A DNA stretch of 38,694 nt from an uncultured Alistipes sp. (GTDB lineage: Bacteria; Bacteroidota; Bacteroidia; Bacteroidales; Rikenellaceae), in NCBI GenBank assembly GCA_900768015.1, contig CAAGBI010000033.1, forward strand, positions 1-38,694. The letters run 5' to 3'. Positions 7,768-15,914 of this stretch are shown piece by piece; position 1 is the first letter of the stretch; each line of letters starts with the position of its first letter. Both the position numbers and the translations under genes were made by a program. The notes beneath the pieces were generated by a model, which was not told the origin of the DNA, did no database searches, and worked only from the letters and a program-made list of their open reading frames with translations.

Positions 7768-9299
7768 TACTCCGCAGGTGTGAGGTTAGCCATAAGGTTG
7801 TCGATGCGCTTCAAGCACTCTGCCTTGCCGATGAACTCCGTAACATCGAACATGCCAGGACCCTTACCCGCACCTACAAGTGCAAGTCGCAAGGTGTTCA
7901 TAGCCTGACCCAATGAGTAGCCCTCGGCCTCGAGCCATGCGCGTACTACGACCTCGGTGTTCTCCTTAGAGAAGTCTTCGATGCCCTCCAATACGCCGCG
8001 TAGCTTTGCCAACATAGTCGGGTTGTCGCCCTTCCACTGCTTCTTTGCGAGCTTCTCCTCATACTCTGTGGGGGCGACGAAGAAGAACGATGTGAGGTCC
8101 CACATATCTGTTGTGAGTGTCATACGCTCCTTCATGATGCCCGCAGCCTTACCTGCCAACTCGTCAGACACCTCGATGCCGTGAGCCTTCAAGATGGGCT
8201 GCATGAATGGTGCGAGCTCTGCATCCGATAGGTTGTGCATATACTGAGCGTTGAACCACTTAGCCTTGTCGGGCTGGAAGCGTGCTCCCGCCTTCGACAC
8301 GCGGTCGAGCGAGAAGGCCTCGATAAGCTCCTGCATAGAGAATATCTCCTGCTCGGTGCCGGGGTTCCAGCCAAGGAGCGACAACATATTGATAAATGCG
8401 GGAGCAAGGTAGCCATCCTCGCGGTAGCCGCGCGATGTCTCGCCTGTGGGTGATGTCCAGAACAAGGGGAATACGGGGAAGCCCATCTTGTCGCCATCAC
8501 GCTTCGAGAGCTTACCGCTGCCTGTAGGCTTGAGCAACAAGGGGAGGTGTGCGAACTCGGGCTGAGTCTCTGTCCAGCCGAAGGCGCGATACAAGAGGTA
8601 GTGCAATGGCAACGAGGGCAACCACTCCTCACCACGGATAACATGCGATACCTCCATGAGGTGGTCGTCGACGATGTTTGCGAGGTGGTATGTTGGAAGC
8701 GCATCTGCCGACTTGTACAACACCTTATCGTCGAGCGTAGAGGTATTAACCTCCACATGACCACGAATAAGGTCGTCCATCTTGACAACCTCGTTCTCGG
8801 GCATCTTGAAGCGTACTACCCACTGATCGCCGCGTGCGATGCGTGCCTCGACCTCCTCCTTCGAGAGTGTCAACGATGTGGGCAACTTTGTGCGTACCTC
8901 GTAGTTGTATGCGAATGTCTTACCCGCATCCTCAGCCTCCTTGCGCAATGCGTCGAGCTCCTCGGGGGTGTCGAAAGCGTAGTATGCCCAGCCAGCATCA
9001 ACAAGCTGCATGGCATACTTCAAATATATCTCGCGGCGCTCGCTCTGACGGTAGGGAGCGTGTGGACCACCAACGCCTACGCCCTCGTCAATCTCGATGC
9101 CGCACCACTTCAACGACTCAATAATATACTCCTCGGCACCGGGCACGAAGCGCTGTGAGTCGGTATCCTCGATGCGGAGGATCATCTTACCGCCATGACG
9201 GCGTGCAAAGAGGTAGTTATATAGTGCTGTACGAACGCCACCAATGTGTAGTGGACCTGTGGGACTGGGTGCAAAGCGCACTCTTACTTCTCGTTTCAT
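7767..9299 (-). CDS. gltX: Glutamyl-tRNA synthetase
   Basis: This 510-residue class I aminoacyl-tRNA synthetase charges tRNA-Glu. It carries the N-terminal RFAPSPTGPLHIGG signature (HIGH-type motif at 18-21) and the KLSKR motif at 263-267 (SGKLSKRDGD). It also has the GluRS-specific RIEDTDSQR segment and a C-terminal anticodon-binding region. Length matches Bacteroidota GluRS. It lies in the middle of the ychF operon, 35 nt after the SIMPL gene and overlapping galM by one base. Confidence 0.98.
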   Translation of the reverse strand: MKREVRVRFAPSPTGPLHIGGVRTALYNYLFARRHGGKMILRIEDTDSQRFVPGAEEYIIESLKWCGIEIDEGVGVGGPHAPYRQSERREIYLKYAMQLVDAGWAYYAFDTPEELDALRKEAEDAGKTFAYNYEVRTKLPTSLTLSKEEVEARIARGDQWVVRFKMPENEVVKMDDLIRGHVEVNTSTLDDKVLYKSADALPTYHLANIVDDHLMEVSHVIRGEEWLPSLPLHYLLYRAFGWTETQPEFAHLPLLLKPTGSGKLSKRDGDKMGFPVFPLFWTSPTGETSRGYREDGYLAPAFINMLSLLGWNPGTEQEIFSMQELIEAFSLDRVSKAGARFQPDKAKWFNAQYMHNLSDAELAPFMQPILKAHGIEVSDELAGKAAGIMKERMTLTTDMWDLTSFFFVAPTEYEEKLAKKQWKGDNPTMLAKLRGVLEGIEDFSKENTEVVVRAWLEAEGYSLGQAMNTLRLALVGAGKGPGMFDVTEFIGKAECLKRIDNLMANLTPAE

Positions 9300-9334
9300 A
9301 GTTATCTAATATGCTTAGTTGTTTACGATTAAAA

Positions 9335-10072
9335 TTACTTCTCCTTAATATAAAACTCCGAGCGTACGGTTACGCGCGCCTTCTTCTCGCGTGACGAGAG
9401 GTTGAACGAGCCACCTGCCGAGAACTCCTCGTCGCCCGTAGCTGCGGTAATCTGGAAGACACCCGCACGCGAGAGCTTCAACTCGCCGAGCTCTGACTGT
9501 GAGCTCTGGGCGATGTTCATGGCGCGGTCACGAGCATCTGCCGCCGCAGCCGAGAGTAGGCTGAGTTTTACATCCTCGAGGCCTGTGTAGTAGTACATAG
9601 GGTTGCGCACGCTGATGTTGATACCCTCGGCGATAAGCGATGGAAGCTCGCGCGCTGCACTCTCCGTTGTGTCAACATCCTTTGACTCGATGGTGAAGCT
9701 CTGCGAGATGCTGTAGCCCTCAAACTGCTCACCACGATATTCGCCATCCTCATAAACTGAGCGGGTCTTCTTGTAGGTGTAGGGCATGTTGAAAGAGATA
9801 TTCTCTGCCTTAACACCCTTAGACTCGAGGAACGATACCATCTTCTCGCGGCTCTGCTCCAAGGCGTGGTATGCCTCGGCAGCGTCGTAGTCCTCTGCGG
9901 CAACGGTACCCTCAATGACGATGAGGTCCGATGTAAACTCCGTCTCGCCAAGGCCTGTGACGGTGATAGTGCCCATCGCGGGCTTGTGACCCTCGGTATA
10001 TGCTGCCGCAACAACGATAGCAGCAAGGAGGATGCCCAACGACATGATTATATACTTCCAAAGATTTCCCAT
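9335..10072 (-). CDS. Membrane-anchored SIMPL (DUF541) domain protein
   Basis: The 245-residue protein has one N-terminal hydrophobic segment (about residues 7-25) that probably anchors it in the inner membrane. A SIMPL/DUF541 domain follows, beginning ITVTGLGETEFTSDLIVIEG. Typical features are the long helix with residues near EQSREKMVSFLESKGV, the YTYKKTRSVYEDGEYRG hairpin region, and the C-terminal AAADARDRAMNIA helix. SIMPL proteins form periplasmic oligomers, and their biochemical role is poorly defined; I cannot give a substrate. The gene follows ychF by 21 nt. Confidence 0.85.
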   Translation of the reverse strand: MGNLWKYIIMSLGILLAAIVVAAAYTEGHKPAMGTITVTGLGETEFTSDLIVIEGTVAAEDYDAAEAYHALEQSREKMVSFLESKGVKAENISFNMPYTYKKTRSVYEDGEYRGEQFEGYSISQSFTIESKDVDTTESAARELPSLIAEGINISVRNPMYYYTGLEDVKLSLLSAAAADARDRAMNIAQSSQSELGELKLSRAGVFQITAATGDEEFSAGGSFNLSSREKKARVTVRSEFYIKEK

Positions 10073-10093
10073 AGTGGTACTCTGTTATAGGCG

Positions 10094-11191
10094 TTACACA
10101 TTAAACAAGAAGTGCATGATGTCGCCATCCTCGACAACATACTCCTTACCCTCGATGCCAATCTTACCCACCTCGCGGCAAGCACGCTCCGAGCCAAGCT
10201 CTACATAGTCGGCATACTTGATAACCTCGGCACGGATGAAGCCGCGCTCGAAGTCGGTGTGGATGATACCCGCAGTCTCGGGAGCCTTCATGCCACGGCG
10301 GAAGGTCCAAGCACGGCTCTCGTCGGCACCTGTGGTGAAGAATGTCTGCAAATCCAAGAGGCGGTATGCAGCCTTGATAAGACGGCTTACGCCCGACTCC
10401 TCCAAGCCCATATCCTGCAAGAACATCTGGCGCTCCTCGTATGTCTCGAGCTCTGCGATGTCGGCCTCGGCAGATGCTGCCACGATAAGCATCTCGGCAT
10501 GCTCGCTTGCGATAGCGGCACGCACAGCCTCGGTGTGGGCGTTACCCGTTACGGCCGATGCCTCGTCCACATTACATACATAGAGCACGGGCTTATCGGT
10601 GAGAAGGTTGAGGTCTGCAACGCACTTGCGCTCCTCGGGAGTGAGCTCCACAGTACGAGCCGAGAGACCCTGCTCCAATGCCTCCTTATACTGGCAGAGG
10701 ATGTCGTACTGGCGCTTTGCGAGCTTGTCGCCCGCAGTAGCCTGCTTCTGGCACTTACCGATGCGGTTCTCGATGGTCTCGAGGTCCTTGAGCTGAAGCT
10801 CGGTGTCGATGATACCCTTGTCGCGCACGGGGTCTACGGTGCCGTCAACATGTGTGATGTTCTCGTTCTCGAAGCAGCGCAACACATGGATAATGGCGTT
10901 TGTGTTACGGATGTTTGCGAGGAACTTGTTGCCAAGACCCTCACCCTTTGATGCACCCTTAACGAGACCTGCGATGTCGACGATCTCGATTGTTGTGGGC
11001 ACAACGCGCTTGGGGTTGTCAATCTCTACGAGCTTCGTAAGGCGCTCATCGGGTACGGTGATAACACCCACATTGGGCTCGATAGTACAGAAGGGGAAGT
11101 TTGCAGCCTGCGCACGCGCATTAGACAAACAGTTGAAAAGTGTCGACTTACCCACATTGGGAAGTCCTACAATGCCACATTGTAATGCCAT
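10094..11191 (-). CDS. ychF: Redox-regulated ATPase/GTPase YchF (OLA1 family)
   Basis: This 365-residue Obg-family P-loop NTPase binds ribosomes and prefers ATP in characterised members. The Walker A motif GLPNVGKST lies at residues 9-17. The G3 motif is DIAGLVKGAS, with a hydrophobic residue in place of the catalytic Gln as usual in this family. An NVDE segment stands in the G4 position, and the C-terminal TGS-like domain ends IEGKEYVVEDGDIMHFLFNV. Length matches the family almost exactly. It is the first gene of the six-gene minus-strand operon. A heptad repeat array lies immediately upstream (11217-11249); I could not find a convincing promoter there. Confidence 0.97.
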   Translation of the reverse strand: MALQCGIVGLPNVGKSTLFNCLSNARAQAANFPFCTIEPNVGVITVPDERLTKLVEIDNPKRVVPTTIEIVDIAGLVKGASKGEGLGNKFLANIRNTNAIIHVLRCFENENITHVDGTVDPVRDKGIIDTELQLKDLETIENRIGKCQKQATAGDKLAKRQYDILCQYKEALEQGLSARTVELTPEERKCVADLNLLTDKPVLYVCNVDEASAVTGNAHTEAVRAAIASEHAEMLIVAASAEADIAELETYEERQMFLQDMGLEESGVSRLIKAAYRLLDLQTFFTTGADESRAWTFRRGMKAPETAGIIHTDFERGFIRAEVIKYADYVELGSERACREVGKIGIEGKEYVVEDGDIMHFLFNV

Positions 11192-11216
11192 AGTTTTTTG
11201 TTGTGTTTTGCCGACA

Positions 11217-11249
11217 AATTAGCAATTAGCAATTAGTAATTAGCAATTA
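11217..11249. repeat. Heptad tandem array (AATTAGC type), left side
   Basis: Four 7-nt units (AATTAGC, AATTAGC, AATTAGT, AATTAGC) and a partial fifth are bracketed by the inverted pair CCGACA (11211-11216) and TGTCGG (11250-11255). The array is the reverse complement of the one at 11654-11695, and the two flank the four-helix-bundle gene. Confidence 0.85.
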
Positions 11250-11289
11250 TGTCGGGTTTCGTTATTTAATATTTTATAATTTGTTTCTT

Positions 11290-11655
11290 TTAGTTATTGT
11301 TGCCAGTCTTTCCCTGTAGCGTTTTTGTTGCTGCAATAAGTATCCTCAACAATTCTTGACAATCTTTATATATGTCGTGAAACATCTCATTGGGTATATA
11401 TCCACTTTGGTGCAATAATTCCAACCAATATTCTGTCTCAGCGCACTCTTTTTGAGCAATGAATAATTTAGTAATTAGGTCTGCTTTTGTTTGAGCATAG
11501 GCACCCTCTTTTGCATTTGCACCTATACTTGTACCGCAGCGTAACAGTTGCTTAGAAAGTATATATTCGTGCTGTGAATCGCTAAGGTATCTATATAACT
11601 TGATTATCTTTAGCGCGAACTCCTTACTCTTATCTGCTAATACATTCTCTTTCAT
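11290..11655 (-). CDS. Four-helix-bundle protein (23S rRNA intervening-sequence protein type)
   Basis: The 121-residue, mostly helical protein matches the four-helix-bundle family first found inside 23S rRNA intervening sequences (TIGR02436-like), also related in fold to the Avd accessory protein of diversity-generating retroelements. Key signatures are KSKEFALKIIKLYRYL near the N-terminus, the central LLRCGTSIGANAKEGAYAQTKADLITKL block, and the AQKECAETEYWLELL block. Its molecular role is unknown. The ATG lies inside a heptad repeat array and there is no visible ribosome-binding site. It follows the ClC gene stop by about 40 nt on the same strand, so read-through expression is possible. Inverted repeat arrays on both sides suggest it moved as a small cassette. 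Confidence 0.85.
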   Translation of the reverse strand: MKENVLADKSKEFALKIIKLYRYLSDSQHEYILSKQLLRCGTSIGANAKEGAYAQTKADLITKLFIAQKECAETEYWLELLHQSGYIPNEMFHDIYKDCQELLRILIAATKTLQGKTGNNN

Positions 11656-11695
11656 TGCTAATTGCTAATTGCTAATTACTCATTACTAATTTGTA
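11654..11695. repeat. Heptad tandem array (ATTGCTA type), right side
   Basis: Six consecutive 7-nt units lie here: three ATTGCTA, then ATTACTC, ATTACTA and ATTTGTA. The first unit overlaps the start codon of the four-helix-bundle gene. It is inverted relative to the array at 11217-11249. Confidence 0.85.
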
Positions 11696-11697
11696 AA

Positions 11698-13494
11698 TTA
11701 GTCTGCCTGTGATACATTCACGAGTGCCTCGCGGTAGGCGTTCAGGATGCGAGACTTCGAGATAAAGCCGAGGTAGTTGTTCTGTTTGTCCACCACGGGA
11801 AGCATCCATGTGTTGCTCTGCTCGAAGCGGGGCATGATGCTCTGAATCATCTCGTTCTCCAACACCTTGTCGGGTGGCTGAATCATGTAGTGCATGATGG
11901 ATGTTGACCACTTCTCGCGGTTGAACATGTCGTGACGGAGGTCGTCGAGCTGCACGATGCCAAGCAACTCGCCCGATGTGCCTACAACGGGGAAGATGTT
12001 GCGGCGTGCGTTAGAGATGATGTTCACCACATCGCCCAGCGTAATCGACTCGCGCAGGCGTATGAAGTCTGTCTCCATAAGCTGGTCGAGGCGCAGGAAT
12101 ACGAATGCCGAAGAGTCCTTGTCGTGGGTGAGCAACTCGCCACGCAAGCGCAACTGCTTGGTGTAGATAGAGTCGCGGTCCATGCTATAGTTCACGGCAA
12201 ACGATATGCACGACACGATCATTAGTGGGATGAAGAGTCCGTAGCCATTGGAGAGCTCGGCGATAAGGAAGATGGCCGTAAGCGGCGCCTTCATAACGCC
12301 CGACATAACGCCCGCCATGCCTGCCAGCGTAAACGAAGTAATCGACACATCCCAACCAAAGACTGCCTGACACACCACGGCGATTGTAGCACCCGCAAAG
12401 GCACCCACAAAGAGTGAGGGTGCGAAGGTACCACCGACACCACCCGCAGCGTTTGTCGTAGCCATGGCGATGACCTTGAAGAGCATAACGGCGATGAGGT
12501 AGATAATCAAGAACCAGTCGGTCGTACTCCACGAGTGGAAGAGCGTATGGTTAAAGAGGCTATCGGTGTTACCTGTCATCAGCGCGCCAAAGCTGTCGTG
12601 ACCCTCACCATAGAGGGGTGGGAAGATGAAGATGAGCACGCCGAGGGTGATGCCCGCATATAGCCACTTGCGCCACTGCTTATTCACGCTCTTATAGAAG
12701 CCTCCGACCTTGGAGTTCACCGAGGTGAAGTAGAAGGCCATGAGGCCACAGAAGCAGCCCAAGAGTAGGAAGAGTGGCACCTGCTCAACCTGGAACATAT
12801 CGCTATCAGAGAGCGATACGGCGATGATGGGCGAGAAGCCGTGGAACACCAACGAGGTGATGGTAGCCGTCATCGAGGCCAAGAGCAATGGGATGATAGA
12901 CTTCGTGGTGATCTCGAGCATAAGAATCTCGAGCACGAAGACAACACCCGTGATTGGCGCCTTGAAGACCGCAGCCACCGCAGCACCCGCACCACAACAT
13001 AGTAGCAGCGTGATGTTCTTGTAGTTCAGGCGTGCGAGCTTACCGATGTTCGAGCCTATGGCAGCGCCCGTGAGCACGATAGGTGCCTCGGGACCCACAG
13101 AACCACCAAAGCCGATTGTCGTAGCACCACCCACGATAGAGGTCCATGTGTTGTGTCCCTTGATGCGTGAGTCGGTACGCGACATGGCGTAGAGCACGCG
13201 CGTAACACCCTCCGAGATGCCATCCTTGACGACATGCTTAACGAAGAGCGTCGCCAGGATGATACCGATAGCGGGGTAGATGAGGTAGAGCCACTGCGCC
13301 TGGTCGTTGGGTGTCCACGATGTCAGCGCGTGAGTGATGGTGTGAAGCAGCGTGTTGAAGATATATGCTCCCACACCTGCGCACAAGCCCACCAGTACGG
13401 CAAGTATCGCCATTGTCTGCGCCTCGCTGAGGCGTCGCGCGATGGCGAGGTAGCCGTTGTAGATGTATTCCTTTATTTGTTTCTCAATCTTCAT
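11698..13494 (-). CDS. ClC-family chloride channel/antiporter with C-terminal CBS pair
   Basis: The protein of about 598 residues has the ClC fold followed by two CBS domains (about residues 471-590). The GxEGP-type selectivity loop reads GGSVGPEAP, placing the gating glutamate at E136. The GxFxP-type motif is GGTFAPSLFVGA near residue 355. By eye, the internal proton-transfer glutamate of E. coli ClC (E203, second Glu of the IIEEM motif) aligns with an isoleucine here (VLEIL, residues 186-190), which could mean altered H+ coupling; this needs a proper alignment. CBS domains in this family bind nucleotides and gate transport. The gene starts 21 nt after trpS and is probably co-transcribed with it. 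Confidence 0.93.
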   Translation of the reverse strand: MKIEKQIKEYIYNGYLAIARRLSEAQTMAILAVLVGLCAGVGAYIFNTLLHTITHALTSWTPNDQAQWLYLIYPAIGIILATLFVKHVVKDGISEGVTRVLYAMSRTDSRIKGHNTWTSIVGGATTIGFGGSVGPEAPIVLTGAAIGSNIGKLARLNYKNITLLLCCGAGAAVAAVFKAPITGVVFVLEILMLEITTKSIIPLLLASMTATITSLVFHGFSPIIAVSLSDSDMFQVEQVPLFLLLGCFCGLMAFYFTSVNSKVGGFYKSVNKQWRKWLYAGITLGVLIFIFPPLYGEGHDSFGALMTGNTDSLFNHTLFHSWSTTDWFLIIYLIAVMLFKVIAMATTNAAGGVGGTFAPSLFVGAFAGATIAVVCQAVFGWDVSITSFTLAGMAGVMSGVMKAPLTAIFLIAELSNGYGLFIPLMIVSCISFAVNYSMDRDSIYTKQLRLRGELLTHDKDSSAFVFLRLDQLMETDFIRLRESITLGDVVNIISNARRNIFPVVGTSGELLGIVQLDDLRHDMFNREKWSTSIMHYMIQPPDKVLENEMIQSIMPRFEQSNTWMLPVVDKQNNYLGFISKSRILNAYREALVNVSQAD

Positions 13495-13515
13495 AGAGAG
13501 TCTTTAGTAGCTCGG

Positions 13516-14637
13516 TTACTCCTTGCGATACTCTGCTGCCTGACGCGCGATAAGCTCCTTATCCTCGAAGTAGTTTATGCGCATAGCGTTGCGTACATCG
13601 TTGAGGGTCTCGGCAGCAGCCTTGCGTGCCTCATCCGAGCCACGACGAAGGATGTCGTAAACCTCCTCGATGTGCTGCTCGTAGTGCTTGCGGCGCTCGC
13701 GGATGGGCTGCAACAACTCCTCCAATACGGCGATAAGCAACTTCTTACACTTCACATCACCAAGGCCACCACGGCGGTAGTGCTCCTTCATAGCCTCGAG
13801 GTTCTCGTAGTCGGGGCAGTACTTCGCGAAGTGCTCGTCGGTAGAGAAGGCATCGAGGTATGTGAACACGGTGTTACCCTCCACCTTACCTGGGTCAGAT
13901 ACCTTGAGGTGGTCAGGGTCGGTGTACATGCTCATAACCTTCTTCTTGACATCCTCTGCCGAGTCTGAAAGGTAGATGCAGTTGCCGAGCGACTTCGACA
14001 TCTTTGCCTTGCCGTCAGTGCCTGGCAGGCGCAAGCATGCAGAGTTTGTGGGCAACATAATCTGAGGCTCCACGAGTGTCTCGCCATATACGGAGTTGAA
14101 CTTGTGTACAATCTCGCGTGTCTGCTCAATCATAGGCTCCTGGTCCTCACCCACGGGAACCGTTGTGGCGCGGAATGCGGTGATGTCGGCAGCCTGAGAG
14201 ATGGGGTAGGTGAAGAAACCTACGGGCGTACCCTTACGCTGCTGGTTCTCCTGCTCCTCGCCATTTTCGGCAAAGCCACGAAGCGTAATCTCCGCCTTTA
14301 CGGTTGGGTTACGCTGCAAGCGCTGCACGGTCACGAGGTTCATATAGTAGAACGCAAGCTCCGTGAGCTCGGTTACATACGACTGGATGAAGATTGTCGA
14401 CTTTGTGGGGTCGATGCCACATGAGAGGTAGTCGAGTGCCACCTCGATGATGTTCTCGCGCACCTTGTCGGGGTTGTCAGCGTTGTCGGTGAGCGCCTGA
14501 GCATCGGCAATCATGATGAAGATTTTGTCGTAGAGGCCTGTGTTCTGAAGCTCTACGCGGCGGCTCAACGAGCCTACGAAGTGTCCGAGGTGGAGTTTAC
14601 CTGTTGGGCGGTCTCCTGTAAGTATTATCTTTGCCAT
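13516..14637 (-). CDS. trpS: Tryptophanyl-tRNA synthetase
   Basis: This 373-residue class I synthetase charges tRNA-Trp. The HIGH-type motif is HLGH at residues 16-19 (GDRPTGKLHLGHFVGSL), and KMSKS is at 212-216 (GKAKMSKSLGN). The DAQALTDN and GEDQEPMIEQTREI segments are typical of TrpRS. I use the ATG at 14637 rather than an upstream TTG two codons earlier. It is somewhat longer than the E. coli enzyme because of an insertion around residues 120-140 rich in Glu and Gln, a form I associate with Bacteroidota. Its promoter faces that of oxyR in a shared intergenic region. Confidence 0.97.
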   Translation of the reverse strand: MAKIILTGDRPTGKLHLGHFVGSLSRRVELQNTGLYDKIFIMIADAQALTDNADNPDKVRENIIEVALDYLSCGIDPTKSTIFIQSYVTELTELAFYYMNLVTVQRLQRNPTVKAEITLRGFAENGEEQENQQRKGTPVGFFTYPISQAADITAFRATTVPVGEDQEPMIEQTREIVHKFNSVYGETLVEPQIMLPTNSACLRLPGTDGKAKMSKSLGNCIYLSDSAEDVKKKVMSMYTDPDHLKVSDPGKVEGNTVFTYLDAFSTDEHFAKYCPDYENLEAMKEHYRRGGLGDVKCKKLLIAVLEELLQPIRERRKHYEQHIEEVYDILRRGSDEARKAAAETLNDVRNAMRINYFEDKELIARQAAEYRKE

Positions 14638-14709
14638 AATCAATGTATTATTTCGTTTTCAATTCCCATTATGCGTGCGCGTACGCTATTTATACGCGCG
14701 AATAGCGGA

Positions 14710-14717
14710 CAAATGTA
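14710..14717 (-). promoter_or_regulatory. Promoter -7 element of trpS
   Basis: On the minus strand this reads TACATTTG, an exact match to TAnnTTTG, giving a leader of roughly 65 nt before trpS. No clear TTTG is seen at -33. Confidence 0.6.
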
Positions 14718-14746
14718 CAAAAAAATCGCGGATTGTAGCATAACTC

Positions 14747-14777
14747 TTTGCGGATATAGATTTTTTTTATAACTTTG
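14747..14777 (+). promoter_or_regulatory. Promoter of oxyR
   Basis: TTTG at 14747-14750, 19-nt spacer, TAACTTTG at 14770-14777. Both boxes match the Bacteroidota consensus. The leader would be about 27 nt. It is divergent from the trpS promoter about 50 bp away. Confidence 0.8.
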
Positions 14778-14809
14778 TCGTAAGCAAACAAAATACTCTT
14801 ATATAGACT

Positions 14810-15715
14810 ATGACTATTATTCAGCTTGAGTACCTCTTGGCGGTAGCCAATTGTGGTAGTTTCTCGGTTGCTGCGGAGCACTGCTTCGTGACACAGCCAT
14901 CGCTTTCGATGCAGGTTAAGGCCCTCGAGGAGGAGCTTGGTGTGGTGTTGCTCGACCGCACGAAGAAGCCTATCATACCCACGGCTGTGGGCGAGGTGGT
15001 GTTGGAGCAGGCGCGCGAGGCGTTGCGCTCCTATAAGCATATCCACGAGACCGTGGCCGAGATGCGTGGCGAGACCGCGGGAAAGATGCGCTTGGGTGTT
15101 ATTCCCACTATTGCGCCCTACCTTTTGCATAAGTTCATCCCCACCTTCGTCAAGGAGTTTCCAAAGGTGGAATTGGAGATTCACGAAATGGTCACAGCTG
15201 AAATTATTGAGTCGCTAAAGCGCGACCGCATTGACGCTGCACTTGTGGCCTCGGGTACTTGCGGTGAGGGTATCACCGAGCATGACCTCTTTAGTGACCA
15301 CTTCTATGCCTATGTGTCGCCCTCGCACCCATTGTTCGAGCGCTCTAATATTCGCATTGAGGATATTGATTTTAAGGACCTTATACTGTTGAGTCGTGGT
15401 AACTGTATGCGTGACCAGATATTCGAACTCTGCCAGGCAGCGCACGATATACCATCGCATTTCTACTTCGAGTCTGGCTCGTTGGATACGCTTATGCGCA
15501 TGGTAGATTGCACCTCGTGCATGACGATTATCCCCGAAATGGCACTCGAATTCATCCCTATGTCGCGTAGAAATAGAGTCAAGAGTATTGCCAAAAACGC
15601 CACATCGCGTCGTGTCGCTCTGGCGGTGAGCCGAACCTATGTTAAGCAGTCTATCGTCGAGGCTCTGCGCTCAACGATTTTGAAGTGCGTAAACCAGGAG
15701 GTGGTGTTGGGATAG
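14810..15715 (+). CDS. oxyR: Hydrogen-peroxide-sensing LysR-type regulator OxyR
   Basis: The 301-residue LysR-family protein has an N-terminal winged helix-turn-helix (residues 1-60, GSFSVAAEHCFVTQPSLSMQVKALEEELG) and a periplasmic-binding-like effector domain. The redox pair of OxyR is conserved: C199 and C208 in GNCMRDQIFELC. The nine-residue spacing and, by count, the residue numbers are the same as in E. coli OxyR. A disulfide between them under peroxide should switch the DNA contacts and activate oxidative-stress genes, as in Bacteroides OxyR. It sits alone between a divergent promoter region and a strong terminator. The cysteine pair makes this assignment more specific than 'LysR family'. 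Confidence 0.93.
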   Translation: MTIIQLEYLLAVANCGSFSVAAEHCFVTQPSLSMQVKALEEELGVVLLDRTKKPIIPTAVGEVVLEQAREALRSYKHIHETVAEMRGETAGKMRLGVIPTIAPYLLHKFIPTFVKEFPKVELEIHEMVTAEIIESLKRDRIDAALVASGTCGEGITEHDLFSDHFYAYVSPSHPLFERSNIRIEDIDFKDLILLSRGNCMRDQIFELCQAAHDIPSHFYFESGSLDTLMRMVDCTSCMTIIPEMALEFIPMSRRNRVKSIAKNATSRRVALAVSRTYVKQSIVEALRSTILKCVNQEVVLG

Positions 15716-15745
15716 CGTAAAATTGTAAGCGACTTTAGTGGCCTA

Positions 15746-15811
15746 AGAGGCATAAGGGAGGATTCGGACAAATTTTGATGCCGACCTCTCTTATGTCTCT
15801 TTTCTCTTTTT
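15746..15811 (+). terminator. Terminator of oxyR
   Basis: A 16-nt stem (AGAGGCATAAGGGAGG against CCTCTCTTATGTCTCT, 15746-15800, two wobble positions) with an inner TCGG/CCGA pair is followed by a T-rich run TTTCTCTTTTT. Confidence 0.8.
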
Positions 15812-15877
15812 ATGGCGCTCTTCCTCCCTCCGCTCATCTTATATAATATGCCGTTCAGTAAAAAAAACTCTTTGAGG

Positions 15878-15909
15878 TTTGCATTTCTCGCTGAAAATTT
15901 CTACATTTG
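15878..15909 (+). promoter_or_regulatory. Promoter of the HAD phosphatase gene (implies a leaderless mRNA)
   Basis: TTTG at 15878-15881, 20-nt spacer, TACATTTG at 15902-15909: a perfect consensus. Transcription should start near 15914-15917, at the ATG (15915). The promoter also overlaps the longer upstream reading frame and so rules out its earlier start. Confidence 0.8.
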
Positions 15910-15914
15910 TGACT

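Noticed and set aside
11217..11695. Possible CRISPR array from the short tandem repeats
   Set aside because: Units are 7 nt and directly adjacent with no unique spacers, so they are not CRISPR repeats.
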